Below, one piece after another: positions 27,913 through 35,762 of a stretch of DNA of 64,000 bases (position 1 is the first letter of the stretch; each line of letters opens with the position of its first letter). This DNA is from JBBEBE01 sp040882505 (GTDB lineage Bacteria > Bacteroidota > Rhodothermia > Balneolales > Balneolaceae). The notes beneath the pieces were generated by a model. The model saw nothing but the letters and a program-made list of their open reading frames with translations, was not told where the DNA came from and did not search any database. The stretch covers positions 272,951 to 336,950 of the forward strand of contig JBBEBE010000009.1 of NCBI GenBank assembly GCA_040882505.1. Direction: 5' to 3'. The position numbers were made by a program, and so were the translations under genes.

Positions 27913-27985
27913 GGGCCCGTAGCTCAGTGGTCAGAGCAGTCGACTCATAATCGATTGGTCGGAGGTTCAAGTCCTCCCGGGCCCA
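27913..27985 (+). tRNA. tRNA with CAT anticodon (Ile2 or elongator Met)
   Basis: A full 73-base cloverleaf can be folded: acceptor GGGCCCG/CGGGCCC, D-stem GCTC/GAGC, anticodon stem GTCGA/TCGAT around the loop CTCATAA, and T-stem GGAGG/CCTCC around TTCAAGT. The anticodon is CAT. The D-arm, anticodon arm and variable loop (GCAG.CGACTCATAATCG.TTGGTC) are very like the Ile2 tRNA read with lysidine in other bacteria, so Ile2 is favoured over elongator Met. The 3' CCA is not encoded. Gene density is low here, and an AT-richer segment follows. Confidence 0.92.
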
Positions 27986-28086
27986 CTTGATTCTCCATTC
28001 CTGGCCGTTACTTCCAGCTGTGTGTAATTTTCTCCAATGATCTGGATAAAACAGCTCTCAAAAACGTCAAAACCAGATAAAATAAA

Positions 28087-28113
28087 AGCAGCTCCGATAT
28101 CCTCAGAGCTGCT
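28087..28113 (-). terminator. Terminator hairpin of the ice-binding-like gene
   Basis: On the minus strand AGCAGCTC and GAGCTGCT form an 8-bp stem with an 11-base loop, followed by TTTTATTTTATC. It lies 56 bases after the stop codon. A second hairpin, AAGATTC/GAATCTT with a 7-base homopolymer loop (28130-28150), lies between the stop and this one. Confidence 0.75.
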
Positions 28114-28168
28114 CTAATCGTTTTATGAAAAGATTCTTTTTTTGAATCTTCTCAGTCATTCTGATCGC

Positions 28169-29266
28169 TTAGTTTACTTCAACGATCGTGTTGGCATCCA
28201 ATATTACAGCCGTTTGAGCCAGCAAACGCCCGTTCATGGACGCACGTGAAGTCAGCGTTATTCCCGTCATCGACAGAATGATGCCCTCAAAATGAGAATC
28301 TGTGCCGATCGTCACTTCACCTGCAACCTGCCAGAATATATTCTTGGCTTGTGCACCGCCGCTAAGCGTAATGTTTACATCCGAGCTTACTGTCAGATCT
28401 TCCGCAATCTGGAAGATCCAAACATCATTTTCGCCACCGGACAGCTCAACACTTGTCGGAGCAGTGACGGTGTTTGACCATTTGTAAAGACCCGGGGTCA
28501 GTGTTTTTCCGCCAATATTTCCGGTATGTAATTCAACAAAATCCGGGCTTGGGCGTCCTGCGGCATCATTATACGCAGTAATCATGTTTTCAACCGCTGT
28601 TGTCAGGTTCGATGGTGTCGGGTCTGCCATATCCGCTGCATAGACCCTTCCGGTTACCTGATCTGACGTCGCATACCCTGTATCATCGGTCAGCGCAAAT
28701 CCTGTGATATAAGATCCGGCTGCCGGACTGATACCCAAATCTCCGGTAATGTCAGACGTCGGGTTGTTATTGATCGCCGTTTTGGCCAAAATCACGTAGT
28801 CACCCGATGTTCCAAGGTCTACGATATCCAAGGATTCAGTGGATCCTCCGGTCGTGAAATCCCACTCCCTTTTCGATTCAAGAGCTACACTTTTGGAGCT
28901 TTTGGCACCCACAGAAATTGCGGCTGTATAAACGACAGATGCACTCAATGGATTGGTTGGTGTGAAGGTAGCCGTGGTTCCTTCATACGAAACCGCCCCT
29001 TCAACTGCTGTCGTACCCTGTTTCAGGGTAAAGGTTGTTGAGTTGATGGTAGAAGCATCCATTGCCTCATTAAATGTGATGGTAACCGCGACATTACGTT
29101 CGATGTTTTCGGTGTCACTTTCCGGATTTGTAGCGGTGACCGTAGGGGCTTCGATATCCGGATCGTCTGTTACACCGGTACTGTTGTCGCTGCATCCAAT
29201 CATGACAACGGCCAGGAAAAGAGCTGCTAAGAATGGAGTGTTGAAATACGTAATTATTGTTTTCAT
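28169..29266 (-). CDS. DUF3494 ice-binding-like lipoprotein with Ig-like domain
   Basis: This 365-residue protein has a lipobox at Cys25 (VVMIGCSDN), a bacterial Ig-like/SbsA-type domain at about 40-145 (APTVTATNPE, ITFNEAMD), and a DUF3494 domain at about 150-365 with repeated strand turns such as NNNPTSDITGDLGISPAAGS, GKTLTPGLYKWS, SGGENDVWIFQIAEDLTVSS and KNIFWQVAGEVTIGTDSHFE. DUF3494 proteins bind ice or are adhesin-like surface proteins, and the family is known for horizontal spread. Anchored as a lipoprotein it would act at the cell surface. It is followed by terminators, and upstream lies an AraC-type regulator on the same strand. Actual ice binding is not shown by sequence. Confidence 0.88.
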   Translation of the reverse strand: MKTIITYFNTPFLAALFLAVVMIGCSDNSTGVTDDPDIEAPTVTATNPESDTENIERNVAVTITFNEAMDASTINSTTFTLKQGTTAVEGAVSYEGTTATFTPTNPLSASVVYTAAISVGAKSSKSVALESKREWDFTTGGSTESLDIVDLGTSGDYVILAKTAINNNPTSDITGDLGISPAAGSYITGFALTDDTGYATSDQVTGRVYAADMADPTPSNLTTAVENMITAYNDAAGRPSPDFVELHTGNIGGKTLTPGLYKWSNTVTAPTSVELSGGENDVWIFQIAEDLTVSSDVNITLSGGAQAKNIFWQVAGEVTIGTDSHFEGIILSMTGITLTSRASMNGRLLAQTAVILDANTIVEVN

Positions 29267-29347
29267 GCTTTATGGTTTTACCCGATAAAACGGGTTTCTG
29301 TGATATAATGATCACAACCATAAATTGCACATTAATATCGGATAATA

Positions 29348-29377
29348 TGTTGTACAACAGGGGAAAAGAGTTGTATA
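29348..29377. promoter_or_regulatory. Palindrome and TTGTA direct repeat upstream of ice-binding-like gene
   Basis: A perfect 12-bp palindrome TGTTGTACAACA (29348-29359) contains TTGTACA at 29351, and TTGTATA recurs exactly 20 bases later at 29371. Two helical turns is the spacing typical of AraC/XylS-family direct-repeat sites. The site is about 85-110 bases upstream of the ice-binding-like gene and downstream of the AraC-type gene. Confidence 0.45.
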
Positions 29378-29446
29378 TGTTCCTGTTTATGAAAATCCTG
29401 AAAAGAAGTACTGATCCTTGATTTGTATCTTGAAGCCTGTTGTTGG

Positions 29447-30007
29447 CTATAGATTTTCCAGATTGCCCCGTCTCTTATTCTTCAATCGTTTGAAAAATGA
29501 TGGGGTAAGGCCGGTCACTTTTTTAAACTGGTTTGAGAGATGAGATACACTACTGTAGTCTAATTTCCGGGATATTTCGGTAATGTTCATTTCATCATAC
29601 AATATCAATTCTTTGGCTTTCTCAATTTTATGACTGATAATAAATTGCTGAATGGTAATTCCATTTACTTCTGAAAAGATGTCGGATAGATAATTATAAT
29701 CCTTGCCAATTTTTTTGCTGATATAATCCGAGTAATTCACGTGGGGGATTTCATCAGAGTGATGAATCATTTCAATAACGACGGTTTTTATTTTGTCTAC
29801 CAGAATCTGCCTCTTGTCATCCAGCAGCTCCAACCCCGACTTCAAAAGATTCGCTCGCAGTTTATCACTCTGCTCCTGAGTGATATCCTCCAATATCTCT
29901 ACAGTACCCAAATCAACAATGACATAGTGCAGTCCCAGTTTTTTAAGCTCTTCTTTGACCATCATCTTGCATCGGCGGCTCACCATGTATTTGACATATA
30001 GGATCAT
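29447..30007 (-). CDS. AraC-family regulator with HMA-like N-terminus
   Basis: This 186-residue protein has a C-terminal AraC helix-turn-helix pair (ITEISRKLDYSSVSHLSNQF, then KKVTGLTPSFFKRLK). The first 60 residues (LYVKYMVSRRCKMMVKEELK) resemble a ferredoxin-like heavy-metal-associated fold with a degraded CxxC (SRRC), as in a known Bacteroidota group of such regulators. Its base composition is clearly more AT-rich than the rest of the window. It is transcribed in the same direction as the ice-binding-like gene and 180 bp upstream, and may control it through the TTGTA repeat. Confidence 0.82.
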   Translation of the reverse strand: MILYVKYMVSRRCKMMVKEELKKLGLHYVIVDLGTVEILEDITQEQSDKLRANLLKSGLELLDDKRQILVDKIKTVVIEMIHHSDEIPHVNYSDYISKKIGKDYNYLSDIFSEVNGITIQQFIISHKIEKAKELILYDEMNITEISRKLDYSSVSHLSNQFKKVTGLTPSFFKRLKNKRRGNLENL

Positions 30008-30185
30008 AGGACGTATGTCATTAGGTATCTCTTCAATTTATTCGGGGAAATACGGCTTCCTGACCTTAAATCGGAAAGTATAACATTCTGTTTTCCGATT
30101 TGTTGCACGATTTGTGCAAATTGCTGCGAATTCGTAGGAGTTTATTGGAACAGCTCTGATCCTTGTTGAAAACTGACTCGTTTAT

Positions 30186-31637
30186 ATGAAACATCTCGCT
30201 CTTCTCTTCCTTCTCGGAACATTATTTTCCGACATTCTAATGGCACAATCCCCGGACAAGCCAAATGTCCTATTCATTATTTCCGATGATTTAACGGCAA
30301 CAGCGGTCTCTTCGTACGAGAATACGTTGAGTCGAACTCCGAATATCGACAAGCTGGCCTCGGAGGGCACCCGCTTTACCCGGGCATATTCTCAATACCC
30401 GGTTTGCGGGCCATCACGTGCATCGTTGATGTTTGGGTACTATCCAAGTGCCACACAAACCTATGGCTATGTGAGTGGAAGGGACCATGTAGGACCCGAC
30501 AGAACGTCCTTTTCCCAGCTATTCAAAGACAATGGGTATCATACGGCAAGAGTCAGCAAAATTTACCACATGGGCGTTCCCATTCATATTGAAGAAGGCT
30601 CCAATGGCGCTGACGATCCCGCCTCCTGGGATGAACGCTACAACAGTCAAGGGCCCGAATGGACGGCCGAAGGAGAGGCAGAATTGGTTCAGAACAACCC
30701 ATATGGACTCAAGCCCCGGGAGGGTGGGAATGTGATGACCGTTGTGAAAGCCGATGGCGGAGACAACGTTCATTCCGATGGCAAGACGGCCGAAAAAGCT
30801 ATTGAACTGATCCGAAATCACACCGAAGAACCGTTCTTTTTGGCCGTGGGATTTGTTCGTCCTCATGTGCCGTTCGTGGCGCCAATGGAGTACTTTGAGC
30901 CCTATCCCTACCCACAAATGGTTCTTCCTCCTCTGGTGGAGAACGACTGGGACGACATACCCGAGCGTGGTATCAACTATGTAACAAGTGTAAACGCCAA
31001 CATGAGTGAGGAACAGGAGAAGAAAGCCATCGCCGGTTACTACGCCTCGGTGACGTACATGGACGCACAGGTGGGCAAAGTCTTGAACACGCTCGAAGAA
31101 GAGGGACTTGAAAACAACACCATCGTGATTTTTGCCTCCGACCACGGTTTTCATTTGGGCGAGCACCGGTTTTGGATGAAAGTGAGCCTGATGGAGGAGT
31201 CCGTCCGGGTACCGCTGATTATCAAGGTACCCGGTCAGGAGCCAGCCGTCAGCCATTCATTGGTCGAACTTCTGGACCTCTATCCCACGATTGCGGAACT
31301 GGCAGGACTGGACTATTCAGAACATCTGCAGGGAGAGAGTCTTGTACCCATTTTTGACGATCCTGAATTCGAGGTTCGTGATGCGGCATTCTCGATGAAT
31401 CGCTGGGGGGGCGGGTTCAGTTATCTGCTACGCACACGAAAATGGGCATACATTCAACATGACGACGATGCCGGAAGCGGGATGCAATTGTTTGACATGG
31501 AATATGATGAAAAACAGTACAACAACCTGGCATATAACCCACAATTCGAGCACATCGTAGATGAATTCCAACAGCGGCTCAAGCAGAAACTTCACGACGT
31601 ACGAGACAACGATCTGGGGATTCAATATCCGGATTAA
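30186..31637 (+). CDS. Exported sulfatase, iduronate-2-sulfatase-like
   Basis: This 483-residue protein has a signal peptide (LLFLLGTLFSDILMAQS), metal-site Asp-Asp in FIISDDL and the sulfatase signature VCGPSRASL, in which Cys74 should be converted to formylglycine. Later blocks include FVRPHVPF, FASDHGFHLGEHRFW and the C-terminal DLYPTIAELAG. It fits the S1_7 iduronate-2-sulfatase branch, which acts on sulfated polysaccharides such as algal or animal glycans. No formylglycine-generating enzyme gene is in the window, so maturation depends on one elsewhere. It stands alone, divergent from the AraC-type gene. Confidence 0.92.
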   Translation: MKHLALLFLLGTLFSDILMAQSPDKPNVLFIISDDLTATAVSSYENTLSRTPNIDKLASEGTRFTRAYSQYPVCGPSRASLMFGYYPSATQTYGYVSGRDHVGPDRTSFSQLFKDNGYHTARVSKIYHMGVPIHIEEGSNGADDPASWDERYNSQGPEWTAEGEAELVQNNPYGLKPREGGNVMTVVKADGGDNVHSDGKTAEKAIELIRNHTEEPFFLAVGFVRPHVPFVAPMEYFEPYPYPQMVLPPLVENDWDDIPERGINYVTSVNANMSEEQEKKAIAGYYASVTYMDAQVGKVLNTLEEEGLENNTIVIFASDHGFHLGEHRFWMKVSLMEESVRVPLIIKVPGQEPAVSHSLVELLDLYPTIAELAGLDYSEHLQGESLVPIFDDPEFEVRDAAFSMNRWGGGFSYLLRTRKWAYIQHDDDAGSGMQLFDMEYDEKQYNNLAYNPQFEHIVDEFQQRLKQKLHDVRDNDLGIQYPD

Positions 31638-31791
31638 TACATGCCCGTTCATTTTTGACACAGAAAAACTCGTAAAAAGCCGATATACTAGTCCGATGGC
31701 CTTGATCCTGGTCAACCCTCATTCGTAGAATCAAGGAAGTACAACGCATTCTTGCGAAAGTGCATCCCGGCAATACAGTTGTGACTCGTAT

Positions 31792-33048
31792 ATGTATTCA
31801 CCTAATTTCAAGTTCGGCTTGTTTATTGTGTCCATCCTTTTTCTCGGTGTCTCTGGATCGCGCGCAGAAGCACAAAACCGACCTCAATCTCCCGCCCCGA
31901 ACGTCTATCTGGACTGCAATCGGTGTTCCTTCGATTATGTGCGGCTCAATATTGATTTTGTTAATTATGTCCGGGATCAGGCCGATGCCGATATCTATTT
32001 GCGGATCACTGACGCCCAGACCGGAAGTGGCCGTGAGTACACGTTGGAGTTTCGGGGAATTCCGCCTTTCTCTGAACGTCTCGAGGTTCTCACTTTTACA
32101 AGTCTGCAATCAGCTACTTCAGATGAAGAACGCACCCAGCTCATGAGATATATCCGGGTGGGACTGGTTCCGTTCCTGACCGAAACCATCGTCATGCAGG
32201 GACTGGATGTCAGCGGGTATTCACCAATCGAGGATCTGCAGTCAGAAACACAGATTGTTGACCCATGGAATAACTGGGTTTTTGAAATCGATCTAGCCAC
32301 CTCTTTTGACAAGGAAGAGACTGAATTCAACTACGAAATCGAGGGAGGATTAGAAGCTGAACGGATCACCGAGAACTGGAAAATGGACTACAGCCTGGAT
32401 ATTGAACTCGACCGGACAGAGATTGATCTCTCTTCCGGAACCCGGTATGTGAACCGGGATTCATGGAGCTTTGACAGTTTTGTAGCGTACAGCATTCGCA
32501 GACACTTTTCGATAGGGTTATTCACCGAGGCAAGTGCCTCGAAAACTGACAACATTCTAGTGAATCTGGAAGCGTCCCCTGCAATCGAGTACAGTTTTTT
32601 CCCATACAATGAATTTCAGGAGCGAAGGTGGGTGCTCCAATATCGCATCACCCCCTCCTACCGAAATTACGACCAGACGACCGTATTTCTGAAGAATCAT
32701 GAAATCGTCTCCCAACAAGTGTTATCCCATCAATTGCGATTCGATCAACCGTGGGGCAGGATTGACATCTGGACGTCTGCCTCCAGTTACCTCCACGATC
32801 TCTCGCTCAACAGGTTTCAGCTGAATCCCTACTTCAGTATACGCATTACACGAGGGCTTTCGGTTTTTCTCAACGGACGATACCAAATCATCAATGATCA
32901 GATCTCCTTGCCTGCAGAGGATATCACGGACACCGAGCGGTTGCTTGGGGAGAGGCAACAAGCCACGTCCTATGAATTTTGGCTCTCGTTCGGATTTTCC
33001 TACACCTTCGGTTCGGCGTATAGCAATATTGTGAATCCACGCTTTTAA
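31792..33048 (+). CDS. Outer-membrane protein of unassigned family
   Basis: This 418-residue protein has a signal peptide (FIVSILFLGVSGSRAEAQ), then a soluble-looking domain of about 90 residues beginning YLDCNRCSFDYVRLNIDFVN and containing DADIYLRITDAQTGSGREYT, then a strand-rich C-terminal half ending with an aromatic residue (VNPRF) as in outer-membrane beta-barrels. The N-terminal domain resembles a widespread but unnamed Bacteroidota/Acidobacteriota family. Function is unknown. Confidence 0.65.
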   Translation: MYSPNFKFGLFIVSILFLGVSGSRAEAQNRPQSPAPNVYLDCNRCSFDYVRLNIDFVNYVRDQADADIYLRITDAQTGSGREYTLEFRGIPPFSERLEVLTFTSLQSATSDEERTQLMRYIRVGLVPFLTETIVMQGLDVSGYSPIEDLQSETQIVDPWNNWVFEIDLATSFDKEETEFNYEIEGGLEAERITENWKMDYSLDIELDRTEIDLSSGTRYVNRDSWSFDSFVAYSIRRHFSIGLFTEASASKTDNILVNLEASPAIEYSFFPYNEFQERRWVLQYRITPSYRNYDQTTVFLKNHEIVSQQVLSHQLRFDQPWGRIDIWTSASSYLHDLSLNRFQLNPYFSIRITRGLSVFLNGRYQIINDQISLPAEDITDTERLLGERQQATSYEFWLSFGFSYTFGSAYSNIVNPRF

Positions 33049-33065
33049 TCGAACGGTTCAACCCG

Positions 33066-33470
33066 TTACGAGGCTGTTCTCAACCTGTTGGTGACAAGAT
33101 CCGGCTCTATCTCTTCGCCAAGTTTGCGAAAAGAGATGTAGGATGCCGCCAAAAGAGCCAACAAAACAATGGGTGTGCTTACTGCAGAAACGGGATCCCC
33201 CATCACTGCATGAGCAATACTTGCAGAAATCATATTGAAGGTGAATCCTGCATAGACCCACTCTTTAAGCCGGCCGGCAAATGGTATGAGTAGCAGCGCC
33301 ACACCAATAAATTTGGCAATGCCGAGTTCGACCCGAAAGTAGTCCGGAAAGCCGAGGTGTTCGAAAGCACCGGCCATTTGCGGGCTGGCAAAGTACATGG
33401 TTGCACTGTAGAGCATCATCGCACTAAAGAGTACTGTCGTAATCCAGTAAACGGTTTTCAGTTTCTTCAT
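33066..33470 (-). CDS. DoxX-like integral membrane protein
   Basis: This 134-residue protein has four hydrophobic helices and the DoxX-like pattern FRVELGIAKFIGVALLLIPF, with a C-terminal short cytoplasmic tail. DoxX-like proteins are thought to help in thiol/redox or quinone-related membrane processes, but this branch is not characterised. It follows YceI by 29 bp on the same strand, so the pair is probably an operon. Confidence 0.85.
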   Translation of the reverse strand: MKKLKTVYWITTVLFSAMMLYSATMYFASPQMAGAFEHLGFPDYFRVELGIAKFIGVALLLIPFAGRLKEWVYAGFTFNMISASIAHAVMGDPVSAVSTPIVLLALLAASYISFRKLGEEIEPDLVTNRLRTAS

Positions 33471-33499
33471 TCTCTTCTTGGTCTGTTGTTTGGTTCCTG

Positions 33500-34081
33500 T
33501 TACTTCTCAGAGAGTGCGAACTCTCCATCGGCTTTGATACGTACGTCGTTGCTGATCATCGGTGGTGGAAATCCATTTCCGAGATTGAATTCAGACCGGT
33601 CAATGGTACCTATAATCTGAATACCGGCGGTTGGCGCACCGTCAAGCATCGGATTCTCGATGGTGCCACGATAAAGAAGTGCGACTGTGACGGTTTTGGT
33701 CACACCATTCAACGTCAAGTTTCCGGTCAGATCGTAGGCATTCTCGGCTGCTTTTCGAATCCCCGTACTTTTGAATGTCATGGTCGGGTACGTCTCCACG
33801 TCAAAGAAATCCGGGCTCCGCAGGTGATCATCCCGGTCTCCTACTCGGGTGTCAATCGATTCCGTCTGGACGGTCAGTTCGACTTGTGCATCGCTGAAAT
33901 CCTCTTCCGTAGCGGTAATGATTACATCATACTCCCCGAAATGGCCCGGAACATCTGCAATACCAAAATGGGTCACGGTGAATCCGAGTTTCGAGTGCGC
34001 TGGATCTTCCACCCAGGTATTCTGCGCAATCGCGCTCAGAGGAAGAAGAATGAAGGATAGAAGAAGTGTAATTTTTCTCAT
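33500..34081 (-). CDS. YceI-family periplasmic lipid-binding protein
   Basis: This 193-residue protein has a signal peptide (LLLSFILLPLSAIAQ) and a lipocalin-like YceI domain: DPAHSKLGFTVTHFG, DYFDVETYPTMTFKST-type strand and TGNLTLNGVTKTV, ending in a conserved FxL segment. YceI proteins bind polyisoprenoids such as ubiquinone-chain lipids. The ATG at 34081 was chosen because it starts the signal peptide; an upstream in-frame start at 34147 lacks support. The gene lies next to remnants of a Crp/Fnr and a cupin gene, which often accompany YceI and DoxX in Bacteroidota. Confidence 0.9.
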   Translation of the reverse strand: MRKITLLLSFILLPLSAIAQNTWVEDPAHSKLGFTVTHFGIADVPGHFGEYDVIITATEEDFSDAQVELTVQTESIDTRVGDRDDHLRSPDFFDVETYPTMTFKSTGIRKAAENAYDLTGNLTLNGVTKTVTVALLYRGTIENPMLDGAPTAGIQIIGTIDRSEFNLGNGFPPPMISNDVRIKADGEFALSEK

Positions 34082-34147
34082 AGTGGGCCTTGAGTTGTGT
34101 AACTGGTTTAATATTGAACGAATGTGTCCAATATACCCTGTCATCAC

Positions 34148-34414
34148 TCATTGCCCATTGACATGAGACAAGAAACAATCTTGACATCCATCAAACGCAA
34201 AACGGATGACGTGTTGATTTCCCTTCGAATCCAGTGAATACGAGCAGAGAGATCCCCTCTCCACAAACGCTACATGACGACAGACCTCTCCCTCCTGGAG
34301 GAAAAACTGCCGTTTTGGCATTCGCCTGGGGTGGAACTGCGTCTTGCAGTACTCCCACTCCTCGTTCGTCATCTGAACATGCTCATGAAGACTCGTATAG
34401 AACAGATCTGACAT
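34148..34414 (-). pseudogene. Crp/Fnr regulator remnant (5' part)
   Basis: The 88-residue product retains the start of a cAMP-binding domain (EGEVCRHVAFVERGSLCSYS, KGNQHVIRFAFDG), typical of Bacteroidota Crp/Fnr regulators, which are usually about 190-200 residues with a C-terminal HTH. It stops in an unrelated CQDCFLSHVNGQ, and the HTH half is missing, so the gene appears to be broken by a deletion. Whether any short product is made is unknown. Confidence 0.7.
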
Positions 34415-34432
34415 AACCCCTTTCCTGTTTGA

Positions 34433-34621
34433 TTAATCGATGGTCAAGAATATTGATGTTCGTACTTCGTTGTTCACAGCCCGACTTTTATGCCCCCGCC
34501 CAGTCACATCCTCTACAAGCAGAACATCCCCCGTCGTGAATCTACGAACGGTTCCATCTCCCACCTCGAAATTTCCGGTCAATTCTATCCCTCGAAGGTA
34601 CAGCACGATGAACTTGACCAA
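34433..34621 (-). pseudogene. Cupin-domain gene remnant (3' part)
   Basis: The 62 residues before this stop include VGDGTVRRFTTGDVLLVEDV and TGRGHKSRAVNNE, the conserved C-terminal half of small cupin proteins in this clade (their pattern is GDVLLxEDTTGxGHxSR). The N-terminal half is absent and the frame closes at a TGA a few codons upstream of the TTG at 34621, so it is a truncated copy. It lies next to the truncated Crp/Fnr gene on the same strand. Confidence 0.6.
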
Positions 34622-34624
34622 AAA

Positions 34625-34642
34625 TGATCAATATTGTGATCA
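34625..34642. promoter_or_regulatory. Double TGATCA palindrome upstream of first lipoprotein/TonB module
   Basis: Two copies of the palindrome TGATCA are separated by six bases (ATATTG), with the sites 12 bases apart centre to centre. The pair overlaps the broken cupin end and lies about 120 bases before the lipoprotein start, so it may be an operator for module one. Confidence 0.3.
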
Positions 34643-34760
34643 AAGAACCGAGGAAGGATGGAGATCGTTTCCTTCTTCCTATCTCTCTCTGGCATTCCTG
34701 ATGGCACTTGACTATTCTGAACCATCCACTCTTTTCCTTTCACATCCAGACCGGAACTCA

Positions 34761-35762
34761 GTGAAATCGAGCACTACTCTTCACGTTCTCCTGTCCCTGC
34801 TCCTCATCGTTGTTCTTTGGAGCGGATGCGATACTGCGATTGATCCCATTCGGAATTCGGACGATCGATACATCTACTCCATTCATGGCCTGCTGGATGC
34901 CTCGGCAGACACGCAATGGGTTCGGATCATGCCGTTCCGCGAGAGTTTTCGCCCCGACGGAACACCCATCGATGCCACCGTCACACTGGAACACCTCGAC
35001 AGTGGAGATCAGTTTGTCTGGAGCGACTCCCTTTTTCAGTTCGGCACTCTGCAGGCGTGGAACTTCTGGACGGACGAACCCCTGATTCCCGGCGATTCGT
35101 ACCGATTGACTGCCCAACGGTCGGACGGAAAATCAAGCAGTGCCACTCTTTCCATTCCGGAGACCGTCCCCCGACCACTGGTCGAGTTGGGAGAGGTAAT
35201 CGAGGAAGACCAAGAGATTCTCTTCGATCAAATCACCATCTACGGAGTTGAGCGGATCGCATATGTCTTCCTCTACTTTGAACTCGACATCGATCAGGAA
35301 AAAATACAGACCACCTTTGATACGCCGGTATTGGACAAACGGCATTTCCGCATTGCGGTTTCACACCTGGCCGAACCGGGCGGAACACCCGGGGAGTGGC
35401 GACTGACCATCGATCGCCGGGCACTCGATCTTGATTTCGTCTACTATCTGGAACCGATGATGCCGTTCCCGCTCTCTCCATCCAATTTGTGGGACTATGT
35501 AGAGATGGGACGTAGTCAGGTTTCCGTGATCGCTGCCGAGCCGAGCTGGCCTGAATTTACAACTCTCTCGAATGAAGAGATTGAACTTCCGGACGGGATC
35601 TCCAATGTGGAGAACGGCCTTGGGTTCGTCGCGGGAGTCACGGGTGTCACCGTTCCGTACGAGAGCTGTACAGAACCCGGATCCGGGGTGGCGACCCCCT
35701 GCCCGGCAGAACCGACCATGAACCCGAGCGGATTGGTCAAGGTGGTCTATGATCATGACTAA
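34761..35762 (+). CDS. Lipoprotein resembling DUF4249, module one
   Basis: This 333-residue protein has a lipobox (LLIVVLWSGCDTAIDP) after a hydrophobic segment, then an all-beta domain with the phrase DTQWVRIMPFRESFRPDGTP and DATVTLEHL, resembling DUF4249 periplasmic/outer-membrane lipoproteins that accompany TonB receptors. The GTG at 34761 was chosen because it gives a classic lipoprotein signal; longer in-frame openings overlap the cupin remnant. Its last bases overlap the TonB receptor start, so the two are translationally coupled. A diverged paralogue lies at 59292-60242. Function unknown, likely a cognate surface partner of the receptor. Confidence 0.7.
   Translation: MKSSTTLHVLLSLLLIVVLWSGCDTAIDPIRNSDDRYIYSIHGLLDASADTQWVRIMPFRESFRPDGTPIDATVTLEHLDSGDQFVWSDSLFQFGTLQAWNFWTDEPLIPGDSYRLTAQRSDGKSSSATLSIPETVPRPLVELGEVIEEDQEILFDQITIYGVERIAYVFLYFELDIDQEKIQTTFDTPVLDKRHFRIAVSHLAEPGGTPGEWRLTIDRRALDLDFVYYLEPMMPFPLSPSNLWDYVEMGRSQVSVIAAEPSWPEFTTLSNEEIELPDGISNVENGLGFVAGVTGVTVPYESCTEPGSGVATPCPAEPTMNPSGLVKVVYDHD

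Noticed and set aside
27913..28168. An attachment-site repeat at the end of the tRNA
   Set aside because: I looked for a second copy of the tRNA 3' end downstream to 31 kb and did not find one, so an integrated island cannot be claimed.
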